This document shows positions 56,739 through 64,000 of a DNA stretch of 64,000 nucleotides, one piece after another; within the stretch, counting starts at the first letter, position 1; each line of letters opens with the position of its first letter. Under the pieces are notes generated by a model that saw only the letters and a list, made by a program, of their open reading frames with translations, was not told the DNA's origin and made no database searches. Both the position numbers and the translations under genes were made by a program. Source of the DNA: Streptomyces sp. ITFR-16 (lineage in GTDB: Bacteria > Actinomycetota > Actinomycetes > Streptomycetales > Streptomycetaceae); contig NZ_CP134609.1 in the NCBI RefSeq assembly GCF_031844705.1, positions 1,860,001 to 1,924,000 on the forward strand, read 5' to 3'.

Positions 56739-56750
56739 TGAATCGTTTCA
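56739..56750. promoter_or_regulatory. LacI-type operator candidate upstream of the GH78-like gene
   Basis: TGAATCGTTTCA is a 12-bp palindrome with TGAA/TTCA ends around a CG centre, a typical LacI-family operator form. It lies 57 bp upstream of the enzyme start in a 269-bp intergenic region with no other gene. No LacI regulator is in the window. Confidence 0.5.
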
Positions 56751-56806
56751 AGCATCTTTCGGCTCCCTGGTCACCTCCTGCCGACACCGTCGAAGAGTGA
56801 GCCGCC

Positions 56807-59455
56807 ATGACATCGAACCATGCGCACGCGAACGTCCCCGAGATCGGCCCCGCCAGACGTACGGTCCTCGCGGCCGGCACAGCAGCCGTCGCGTTGTCCG
56901 CAACCGGAATCGCGGGCGCAGGCCGCGCGTCGGCGGCAACCGCCGGGACCGCGCCCCGTCCGCATCCCGGTGCCGTACCGCCGCGCCCCGGCACCGGTTG
57001 GCAGCGGTACGTGCAGGCACCGGCCTCCCGCACCGTGCGCCCCGTCCGCACGACGGCATCGACAGGTGACGTCCTCCGCCCCGAGGCACTGCTGAAGCCG
57101 GGCGGCCCCGCGACGGTACTGCGCAGGGCCGAGCCCTCCCCCGCTCCCCGCTGGCCGGAGGGGACCACGGCCGAGGCATCCTCCACTCATCCCGGCAACA
57201 ACGGCGGCGACGGGCAGCCCCGTACATACGACGCCTCGCACGCCATCGACGGGGACCCGCAGACTTTTTGGAACGATGACACGCAGGGCGCCTTTCCCGA
57301 TGTCCTCACGGTGACGCTGCCCGCCGAGCGAGAGCTGAGCGGCATCACCATCGTCTCCAACAGCGACGGCGTGCCGACCGACTTCACCGTCGACGTGTGG
57401 CACGAGAACGCGTGGAAGAGGGCCGCCACTCGCTCCGACAACGATGTCATCCAGTGCGCGGTGCCGTTCACCGCTCCGCTGCCCGCCACCAGGGTGCGCA
57501 TCACGGTGAGCGGGGTGCAGGACACTCCGAGCGGCGCGTTCACCCGCATCAACGAGGTGTGGCCGGAGGCGGTCGAGGCGGACGAACCACCGAGCGTGAC
57601 CGTCGACTTCGGCAAGGTCGTCGTCGGGTACCCGCGCGTCCGGTTCGCCGGCGCGTCGGACAATTCCCCAGGGGTGCGCCTCGCGTTCTCCGAGACCAAG
57701 CAGTTCCTCACCGGCCGCAGCGACTTCACGCGCAACGACCAGGCAGGCGGGACGAGCAAGGGCACGGACCAGTTCGCGGTGCCCGCACGCGGCGCCGACT
57801 GGCTGGACCACAAGGGCTTCCAGGCCGGGGACAAGGTGTTCGCGGACGGACTGCACGGCTTCCGCTATCTCAAGATCACGCTGGATGCGCTGTCGTCGGA
57901 CGCACCTGCCGCCCAGCCCTGGGGCACGGTCGAAGTCGACAGTGTGAGCCTGGAATTCAGCGCGTACCTCGGCGCCCCCAGCACGTACCGCGGCTGGTTC
58001 CTGTGTTCCGACGACGAGCTCAACCGCTTCTGGTACGGGGCCTCGTACACCAATGAGCTCGTCACCGACACCTTCCGCCGCGACGACGTCGACCCGCGCG
58101 CCGCCTGGAGCGCGTCGCTGGAGGGCAAACTCGTCCTGCACGACGGCCCGAAGCGCGACCGCGACCCCTATGTCGGCGACCTCGCCGTGTCGGCCCGCAC
58201 CCTGTATCTCACGCACGACGATGCCGGGGCCGCCGCCCGCAACGTTCTCGCCGACCTGGCCGAGCACCAGCGTGCCGACGGCTGGATTCCGCCGGCCTCG
58301 ATCAACAACTACACGTTGCCGCTGTTCGACTATCCGCTGTGGTGGGTGACGTGCAGCTGGGACTACGTGCTCTACACCGGCGATCGCGCCTACGCCACCC
58401 GCTACTACCCGAATCTGGTGAAGGTCCTCGACACCTGGTACCCGAGCGTCACCGACGACGCGGGACTGCTGAGCAAGGGACTCAACGGCACGGGCGGATA
58501 CGGGGACTACGCCTTCCTCAACCGCACCGGACGCATCACCTACTACAACGTCAACTACGTCCAGGCTCTCCGGGACGCCGCCCGACTCGCACGCTGGCTC
58601 GGGCACACGGACGACGCGGACCGCTGGAACGAACGGGCGGGGCAGGTCGCCGAAGCGGTCAACGCGCATCTGTGGGACGAGAAGGCGGGCGCCTACCTCG
58701 ACTCCTCGACGGGTCCGGTACGGCACGCCCAGGACGGCAACGCGATCGCCATCACTGCCGGGGTCGCGGACGCCGGCCGGGCCGCCACGGCCCTCGCTCA
58801 TCTCGACGCCACCACGCGGCAGCAGTACGGCAACGCGTTCATGGACAACGACACGATCTTCGACGGTGCCTCGCAGCGGGTGTACGCCTTCACGTCGTAT
58901 CCGGAGATCGTCGCCCGCTTCGAGGCCGGGCGGGCCGACTCGGCGCTGGACCAGATCCGGCGCACGTACGGATGGATGGACCGCCACGACCCCGGCATCA
59001 CGCACTGGGAGGGCATCGGTCCGGGCGGCTCACTGTACGAGGGCGCATACACCAGCATGGCGCACGGCTGGTCGACCGGCGTGCTGCCCGCGCTGACCCA
59101 TCAGCTCCTCGGCGCCCTGCCCCTCTCCCCCGGCTACGCCACCTGGCAGGTGCGGCCGCATCCCGGCGACGTGGCCTGGGCGCAGGGACAACTGCCCACA
59201 CCGCACGGCCCGTTGGCCGTGGAATGGAACACCGCCGGCCCGGGCTTCACGCTGACGGTACGGGTGCCGAGAGGAACGCGCGGCTCTGTCGCCCTGCCCG
59301 GTGAGCCCACACGGCTGCTCGTGCGTCAGGGACGGCGCGTGCTGTGGGACGGACGCCGGCCAGCCTCCCAAGCCACCCGGGTGGAGGCCGGGCGGGTCAC
59401 CGTGACGCTGCTCGGCGAGGGAACACATACCTTCACGGCCGTACCCGCCCCCTGA
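56807..59455 (+). CDS. Secreted GH78-like alpha-L-rhamnosidase with F5/8-type domain
   Basis: 882 residues. An N-terminal ARRTVLAAGTAAVALSATG is a twin-arginine-like signal, cleaved near GRASAAT. A discoidin/F5-8 type C domain (about 115-260, ASHAIDGDPQTFWNDD) precedes a beta-domain and an (alpha/alpha)6 barrel. DGPKRDRDPYVGD (about 445) is the rhamnosidase family motif with the catalytic acid region, and THWEGIG (about 727) is near the second. It should release L-rhamnose from plant glycans or glycosides outside the cell. A putative LacI-type box lies upstream. Confidence 0.9.
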   Translation: MTSNHAHANVPEIGPARRTVLAAGTAAVALSATGIAGAGRASAATAGTAPRPHPGAVPPRPGTGWQRYVQAPASRTVRPVRTTASTGDVLRPEALLKPGGPATVLRRAEPSPAPRWPEGTTAEASSTHPGNNGGDGQPRTYDASHAIDGDPQTFWNDDTQGAFPDVLTVTLPAERELSGITIVSNSDGVPTDFTVDVWHENAWKRAATRSDNDVIQCAVPFTAPLPATRVRITVSGVQDTPSGAFTRINEVWPEAVEADEPPSVTVDFGKVVVGYPRVRFAGASDNSPGVRLAFSETKQFLTGRSDFTRNDQAGGTSKGTDQFAVPARGADWLDHKGFQAGDKVFADGLHGFRYLKITLDALSSDAPAAQPWGTVEVDSVSLEFSAYLGAPSTYRGWFLCSDDELNRFWYGASYTNELVTDTFRRDDVDPRAAWSASLEGKLVLHDGPKRDRDPYVGDLAVSARTLYLTHDDAGAAARNVLADLAEHQRADGWIPPASINNYTLPLFDYPLWWVTCSWDYVLYTGDRAYATRYYPNLVKVLDTWYPSVTDDAGLLSKGLNGTGGYGDYAFLNRTGRITYYNVNYVQALRDAARLARWLGHTDDADRWNERAGQVAEAVNAHLWDEKAGAYLDSSTGPVRHAQDGNAIAITAGVADAGRAATALAHLDATTRQQYGNAFMDNDTIFDGASQRVYAFTSYPEIVARFEAGRADSALDQIRRTYGWMDRHDPGITHWEGIGPGGSLYEGAYTSMAHGWSTGVLPALTHQLLGALPLSPGYATWQVRPHPGDVAWAQGQLPTPHGPLAVEWNTAGPGFTLTVRVPRGTRGSVALPGEPTRLLVRQGRRVLWDGRRPASQATRVEAGRVTVTLLGEGTHTFTAVPAP

Positions 59456-59467
59456 CCAGCACGGCCG

Positions 59468-59548
59468 AAGCGCGGTCACGGAAAGGTGCCCCGGAGGCCC
59501 GGGGATGCGCCGCCCGGGCCTCCGGGTCACCGTTCCGTGACCGCGCTT
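59468..59548. terminator. 36-bp-stem hairpin between convergent genes
   Basis: Left arm 59468-59503 and right arm 59513-59548 pair over 36 bp with two mismatches around a 9-nt loop. The outer 16 bp are perfect (AAGCGCGGTCACGGAA). It begins 13 nt after the rhamnosidase stop and is 117 nt beyond the stop of the convergent gene. Its length is more than needed for termination. Confidence 0.8.
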
Positions 59549-59665
59549 GGGCCTGCGAGCGGCGCACGCACACATGTGCCGCGCCGTTGCCGCCCGCTGA
59601 CGGGTCCTCAGCAGTGCTCAACACCTCTGCATCACCAGTGGCGGACGAAGGCGTACGCCCTGCCC

Positions 59666-60349
59666 TCAGTCCATGCCCTTCTTGCCCGGCGTCCAGAACG
59701 GCTTGGTCAGGACCGCGCGCCGGTCCCACCCGGCCTCCTGGAGCACCCGCCGCACCGCTTGCACGTCCCGCGCCTCCCCGGCGACATACGCGATCCCGCC
59801 GGGTTCGGGGGCGAGGCGACGTACCGCGTCCGGCAGTGACGTCTCGCCCCGGAGCACCCAGTCGAGCCGGTCGCCGCCCACCAGCGGCAGCCGGTCTGCG
59901 GCTGTCGCCGTCTCGACGCACCCGGAGACGGTGGCCTCCCCGGGCAGCGCCGCGAGCATCGCACCGAACGCGACCGAGGCCGTCTCGTCGCCGACGAAGA
60001 GGTGGCCGGCGGCATCGGGACGCAGCGTGAAGGTCCCCTCGGGCCGCCGCAGCCGCACCTGTTCGCCTGGTGCGACGGTGCGGCCCCACCGTGCGCCCGG
60101 CCCGCCCGCCGCGTGGTCCAGTACGCACAACTCGACGCCGCCGGACGGGTCGTAGCGCCAGATCGAGTACGTACGGAGGGTGAGCCCGCCGACCAGGACG
60201 CGCACCTGCTGGCCCGGCTGGACCTCCAGACCGGCCAACTGCCCGCCTTCGATGCGCAGCCGACGCATCCGGGCGGTGACCTGCTCGGCCTCGGTGACGG
60301 TGCCGCGTACGGTCAGAAGATCGAGGACGGGGTTCAGGACAGCGGACAT
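59666..60349 (-). CDS. Siderophore-interacting FAD-binding reductase (SIP family)
   Basis: 227 residues from ATG 60349 (AGGAG 6-10 nt upstream). RTYSIW is the FAD-binding motif, and the N-terminal beta-barrel (VTARMRRLRIEG...VQPGQQVRVLVGG) and C-terminal SIP domain (LFVGDETASVAFGAMLAALP, VAGEARDVQAVRRVLQEAGWDR, KPFWTPGKKG) fit the family. These proteins reduce ferric siderophore complexes or act as general flavin reductases in the cytoplasm. A pair of direct repeats lies upstream. Confidence 0.9.
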   Translation of the reverse strand: MSAVLNPVLDLLTVRGTVTEAEQVTARMRRLRIEGGQLAGLEVQPGQQVRVLVGGLTLRTYSIWRYDPSGGVELCVLDHAAGGPGARWGRTVAPGEQVRLRRPEGTFTLRPDAAGHLFVGDETASVAFGAMLAALPGEATVSGCVETATAADRLPLVGGDRLDWVLRGETSLPDAVRRLAPEPGGIAYVAGEARDVQAVRRVLQEAGWDRRAVLTKPFWTPGKKGMD

Positions 60350-60397
60350 GAAGGGCTCCTCAACGGGGCGGGTTCTCGTACTCAGCGGAAGACTGAA

Positions 60398-60436
60398 CGC
60401 GATAGTACGCATTTACGAGAACTCGCGATAGTGCGC
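60398..60436. promoter_or_regulatory. Direct repeats in the SIP promoter, candidate operator
   Basis: CGCGATAGTACGC (60398-60410) and CGCGATAGTGCGC (60424-60436) are 12/13 identical and 26 bp apart start-to-start, 49-87 bp upstream of the SIP start. They probably bind a regulator encoded elsewhere. Confidence 0.55.
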
Positions 60437-60599
60437 GTTGCGACGCCGTCACCGCAACCGGCGGAACGACCGTGCGCGGGGCCGGGCCCAGCCCAGGCCG
60501 GAGCCCAGCCCCGCCCCGGTACGACGGGAACGAGGCCGCCACGCGGAGGGCAGGACCGTCTCGCAATGACGTCCCGGGCGCCTTCGCCAGGTGGAACAC

Positions 60600-60794
60600 C
60601 GTCCAGGTTCCCGCGACGGCGGGGATACGGAGCAGGAGTGCCTCCGGATCAGTGAGATCAGGAAGGACGGAGTCGGCGCCCTCCGCGGCCAGTTGTCGGG
60701 CGGAGGCGGCCCCTGAGGCCACGCCGATGACCTTGGTGGCGCGGCTGAATTGGATGCCGTACACAGCCGCCGCTCTCGCCTGAGCGATGCCCAC
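60600..60794 (-). pseudogene. Remnant of a HAD-family hydrolase
   Basis: The minus-strand frame reads KVIGVASGAASARQLAAEGADSVLPDLTDPEALL, which matches the C-terminal region of HAD phosphatases (GVATG...ADxVLxDLTD). The N-terminal half with the catalytic DxD is absent, and the sequence in front (IAQARAAAVYGIQFSRAT) seems to have an insertion. No start codon context is visible. Best read as a decaying gene fragment. Confidence 0.45.
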
Positions 60795-60957
60795 GGGGCC
60801 GGCCGGTCAGATTCGCGAGGCGTTCGGTCTCGTCCCACGGCCTCCCGGTACACCGGCCGGCCGGTGCCCGGGCGCCTGCGGGACCTCAGGACGGGCCTCG
60901 AACGAGCGTCAAGGCATCGCCCACACCGCGCACAGTACGCGCAAGCAAAACCGCAGG

Positions 60958-62337
60958 TCAGGCACCCTTAGCCACCGGCTCCAGAATCGCCACGCACTCC
61001 ACATGATGCGTCATCGGAAACAGATCGAACGCCCGCAGCGTCCGCACCCGGTACCCGCCCTCCGCGAAGTACGCCAGGTCCCGGGCCAGGGCCGCCGGGT
61101 CGCAGGCCACGTATGCGATGCGGCGGGCGCCCAGGGCGGAGAGCTGCTTGACCGTGGACTTGCCGGCTCCCGCGCGGGGCGGGTCCAGGACGATCAGGTC
61201 GGCCTCGGTGATGCCCGTGCGGGGCAGGATCTGGTCGACCTTGCCGTGTTCGATGCGGACCCGGTCGAGGTCCTTGAGGTTGTGGCGGGCGTCCTCCACC
61301 GCGCGCTTGCCGGACTCGATGCCGAGCACCGCGCCCTTCTCGCCGAGGCGTTCGGCCAGGGAGCCGGCGAAGAGGCCGACGCCGCAGTACAGGTCGAGGG
61401 CGGTCTCGCCCTTGCGCGGCATCAGGCCCTGCATGACGGCCTTGACCAGGGTGTAGGCGGCCTGTGGGTGGACCTGCCAGAAGCCGCCGGAGCCGACGCG
61501 GTAGGTGCGGTCGTCGGCGCGCTCGCGGACGAAGCCGCGGCCGTGGACGCGGTGCACGCCGCCGTCGCGCTCGTCCACGCGCAGGACCGAGACGGGCTTG
61601 TCCAGCTCCACCAGCGGGAGGCGGCCGCCGGCGCGCGGGGTGAGGATGACCTGGCGGTCGTTGGAGCCGGTGGCGGCGATCGCCTCCACCGCGGCCATCT
61701 GGGGCCAGTCCTGCTTCTCGATACCGAGCTCCGAGACACCGGGCGCGGCGATCATGCAGTGGTCGATGATCTCGATGTCGTGCGAGCGGTGCTTGCGCAG
61801 GCCGACCCGGCCGTCCTCGTCGATCGCGAACTGGACCCGGGTGCGCCACGCCGGCACCTCGCCCGCCGGGAGCTTGTCGCCCTCGGCCGGCATGACCGTG
61901 CCGTCCCAGCCGGCCTCCTCGGGGGTCAGGCCCGCCAGGCGCTGGAGCTGCTCGGCGATCACCTCGCCCTTGAGCCGGCGCTGGGCGCCCGGCTTGGCGT
62001 GCTGCCAGTCGCAGCCACCGCACTTGCCGGGGCCGGCGAACGGGCAGGGGGCCTTCACCCGGTCCTTGGACGCCTCGATGATCTCCACCGCGTCGGCGCG
62101 CAGGAAGCGCGAGCCGCTCTCGCCGTCCGTGATCCGGGCGACGACCTTCTCGCCGGGCAGGGTGTGGCGTACGAACAGGACCTGGCCCTCGGCCGTGCGG
62201 GCGATGCAGTGGCCGCCGTGCGCGACCGGGCCGACCTCGACCTCGTACTCCCGGCCCACCAGCGATTCGCCGGACTGCGACTCCCCGGACTGCGTCTGCG
62301 TCTCCCCGGTCTGCGGCGAAGTGGATTCGTTCTGCAT
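60958..62337 (-). CDS. TrmA/RumA-type RNA (uracil-5-)-methyltransferase
   Basis: 459 residues. An N-terminal repeat-like Gln/Ser/Gly stretch precedes a TRAM domain (about 27-90). Fe-S cysteines C98, C106, C109 and C194 (CPFAGPGKCGGCDW, IDHC) bind a [4Fe-4S] cluster. The catalytic domain has GSGGFWQVHP, LDLYCGVGLF, LDPPRAG and the cysteine in ACDPAALARDL. It methylates a uridine in rRNA or tRNA with SAM. An N-terminal QSGES-like repeat is unusual but harmless. It follows the APC permease gene on the minus strand. Confidence 0.93.
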   Translation of the reverse strand: MQNESTSPQTGETQTQSGESQSGESLVGREYEVEVGPVAHGGHCIARTAEGQVLFVRHTLPGEKVVARITDGESGSRFLRADAVEIIEASKDRVKAPCPFAGPGKCGGCDWQHAKPGAQRRLKGEVIAEQLQRLAGLTPEEAGWDGTVMPAEGDKLPAGEVPAWRTRVQFAIDEDGRVGLRKHRSHDIEIIDHCMIAAPGVSELGIEKQDWPQMAAVEAIAATGSNDRQVILTPRAGGRLPLVELDKPVSVLRVDERDGGVHRVHGRGFVRERADDRTYRVGSGGFWQVHPQAAYTLVKAVMQGLMPRKGETALDLYCGVGLFAGSLAERLGEKGAVLGIESGKRAVEDARHNLKDLDRVRIEHGKVDQILPRTGITEADLIVLDPPRAGAGKSTVKQLSALGARRIAYVACDPAALARDLAYFAEGGYRVRTLRAFDLFPMTHHVECVAILEPVAKGA

Positions 62338-62490
62338 GAGGGGAAGGCTCCAGAGATCAAGGGGGAACGGCGAACGGCGAACGGCCGGACAACAACCTAC
62401 GAGTCTACGTGGGTGTCGTACGGCCGCTTACCAGGAAGACGGGACAGAAGACGGGGCAGGGGGGAGAAGACGGGGACAGAGCGCGAGGGG

Positions 62491-64000
62491 TCAGCCCTTG
62501 GGCGTGTGGTCCTTGGACCTGCGCTCCACCGGGCCGCGCCGCACCGAACCCGGCGCGCTCCAGTCCGCGCGCCTGCGGGCCCGCTTCTTGGCCGCCTCGG
62601 AGGACTCCAGCTGGTACGGCACCGAGGTGACCATCACACCGGGGGTGAACAGGAGCCGGCCCTTGAGCCGCAGGGCGCTCTGGTTGTGCAGCAGGTGCTC
62701 GTACCAGTGGCCGACGACGTACTCCGGGATGTACACGCTCACGACGTCGCGCGGGCTCTCCCGGCGCAGGCCCTTGACGTACTCGATGACCGGGCGGGTC
62801 ACCTCGCGGTAGGGCGAGTCGAGGATCTTCAGCGGTACGTTGATGCCGCGCCGCTCCCAGTCCTCCTTGAGCGCCTTCGTCTCGGCCGGGTCGACGCTGA
62901 TGGACAGCGCCTCCAGATGGTCCGTACGGATCAGCTTCGCGTAGGCGAGGGCCCGCAGGGTGGGGCGGTGGAGCTTGGAGACCAGGACGATCGAGTGGAC
63001 CCGCGAGGGCCGGATCGTCTCGTCCGTGGGCGCCTCGTCGGCGGCGATCTCCTCGGCGACCCGGTCGTAGTGCTTACGGATCGCGGTCATCGTGCCGTAG
63101 AAGATCACCATGCCGAGCAGGGCGACCCAGGCGCCGTGGGTGAACTTGGTGGCGAGGACGACGACGAGCACCAGACCGGTGAAGAAGGCTCCGAAGGTGT
63201 TGATCGCGCGGGAGCGGATCATGTGGCGGCGCTTGGCCTGGTCCTTCTCCACCCGCAGATGGCGGTTCCAGTGCCGGACCATGCCGGTCTGGCTCAGCGT
63301 GAAGGAGACGAACACCCCGACGATGTACAGCTGGATCAGCCGGGTCGAGTCGGCCCCGTAGATCACGACCAGCAGGATCGCGGCGCCGGCCAGCAGCACG
63401 ATGCCGTTGGAGAAGGCGAGCCGGTCGCCGCGGGTGTGCAGCTGGCGGGGCAGATAGCGGTCCTGGGCGAGGATCGAGCCGAGCAGCGGGAAGCCGTTGT
63501 ACGCGGTGTTCGCGGCCAGGAAGAGCACGAGGGCGGTGGCCGCGGCGAGGATCACGAAGAAGAACGTGCCGTCGCCGAAGACCGCGGCCGCGACCTGCGA
63601 GATGACGGGGTCCTGGACGAAGCCCGAACCGACCGGTGAGCCGTTGCTGACCAGGTCCTTCGCCGGGTTCTCGGCCATCTTGACGTCGGTGGCCATGGCC
63701 AGGCCGATGATCCCGCAGAACATGGTGACGGCCAGCAGGCCCATCATCGCCAGGGTCGTGGCGGCGTTCTTGCTCTTCGGCTTGCGGAAGGCCGGGACGC
63801 CGTTGCTGATCGCCTCGACACCGGTGAGCGCCGCACAGCCGGAGGAGAACGCGCGCAGCAGCAGGAAGACCAGGGCGAAGCCGGCCAGCCCCTGGTGCTC
63901 GGGTTTGATCGTGTAGTCGGCGGTCGGGGCGTGCATGGTGTCCCCGAGGACCAGTCCCCGGAACGCGCCCCAGGCGATCATGATGAAGACGCCGGCCACG
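62491..64000 (-). CDS. APC-family permease with C-terminal cytoplasmic domain (5' part outside window)
   Basis: The visible about 503 codons lack the true start, which lies beyond 64000. Several membrane helices (AGFALVFLLLRAFSSGCAALTGVEAISNGVPAFRKPKSKNAATTLAMMGLLAVTMF and later) match APC amino-acid permeases, and SNGVPAFRKPKSKNAATT is a typical loop. After the last helices there is a soluble domain of about 190 residues (SIVLVSKLHRPTLRALAYAKLIRTDHLEALSISVDP) resembling universal stress protein-like domains. Substrate unknown, probably amino acids or a cation. It is upstream of the RNA methyltransferase gene on the same strand. Confidence 0.88.
   Translation of the reverse strand, partial: VAGVFIMIAWGAFRGLVLGDTMHAPTADYTIKPEHQGLAGFALVFLLLRAFSSGCAALTGVEAISNGVPAFRKPKSKNAATTLAMMGLLAVTMFCGIIGLAMATDVKMAENPAKDLVSNGSPVGSGFVQDPVISQVAAAVFGDGTFFFVILAAATALVLFLAANTAYNGFPLLGSILAQDRYLPRQLHTRGDRLAFSNGIVLLAGAAILLVVIYGADSTRLIQLYIVGVFVSFTLSQTGMVRHWNRHLRVEKDQAKRRHMIRSRAINTFGAFFTGLVLVVVLATKFTHGAWVALLGMVIFYGTMTAIRKHYDRVAEEIAADEAPTDETIRPSRVHSIVLVSKLHRPTLRALAYAKLIRTDHLEALSISVDPAETKALKEDWERRGINVPLKILDSPYREVTRPVIEYVKGLRRESPRDVVSVYIPEYVVGHWYEHLLHNQSALRLKGRLLFTPGVMVTSVPYQLESSEAAKKRARRRADWSAPGSVRRGPVERRSKDHTPKG

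Larger units (their letters stand above)
60350..60957. other. Region between the SIP gene and the RNA methyltransferase gene
   Basis: 608 bp that contain the SIP promoter with direct repeats (60398-60436), a degraded HAD-like fragment (60600-60794) and about 160 bp without features. No intact gene is seen. Confidence 0.6.

Noticed and set aside
62240..62335. Short QSGES-type repeat at the start of the RNA methyltransferase gene as a separate repeat element
   Set aside because: It is part of the reading frame, only two or three imperfect units, and is best seen as a flexible N-terminus.
60787..63639. 950-codon open frame on the plus strand
   Set aside because: It overlaps antisense two recognised genes (RNA methyltransferase and APC permease) and shows only low-complexity charged sequence.

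Overview
The window is chromosomal DNA of a high-GC actinomycete, almost certainly a Streptomyces. The evidence is a strong G/C preference at third codon positions, conservon (cvn) signalling operons, a perfect CebR-type box, rare in-frame TTA codons, a SepF-like protein and Streptomyces-type ABC and hydrolase gene sets. No rRNA, tRNA, CRISPR array or phage was recognised. One IS5-type insertion sequence is present.

Layout, left half. Positions 1-4304 (minus strand) hold the N-terminal part of the RNA repair gene hen1, mmuM, an F420-type oxidoreductase, a small TTA-containing gene, a MazG-like protein and a SepF-like protein. Positions 4409-8387 (minus) are a complete conservon: kinase, roadblock, DUF742, GTPase and P450. 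Next come an MBL-fold hydrolase and a secreted DUF3472-ricin protein. Positions 11042-19089 are a carbohydrate module: a Gfo/Idh oxidoreductase, a binding lipoprotein and two permeases without an ATPase, then a DeoR regulator divergent from an SIS protein and a BAAT-like hydrolase. A secreted GH74 xyloglucanase carries a CebR-type box upstream. TetR genes flank an MDR reductase and a second unit (TetR, Zn-ribbon/OB protein, etfBA) that shares one operator family.

Layout, right half. A macrolide-type glycosyltransferase and a Vat-like acetyltransferase sit next to a secreted lipase whose upstream region is interrupted by the IS. A DUF574 methyltransferase, a membrane protein, an AraC regulator and a UvrA-like ABC protein follow. 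A nitrate-sensor-type kinase with a TTA codon and one roadblock protein form a reduced conservon, followed by a Liv-type ABC transporter with fused permeases and an FAD monooxygenase. A second full conservon (47745-53003) ends in two P450s. The rest is an MFS/ArsR-like pair, a P450 coupled to a small unknown ORF, a GH78-like enzyme, a siderophore-interacting protein, a TrmA/RumA-type RNA methyltransferase and an APC permease cut by the right edge.

The main themes are membrane-associated small-GTPase signalling (three conservon-type modules, two ending in P450s that lack the normal ExxR motif), plant-polysaccharide use with operators for regulators encoded elsewhere, and small operator-linked regulatory pairs. 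All functions come from reading motifs. No database search was run.
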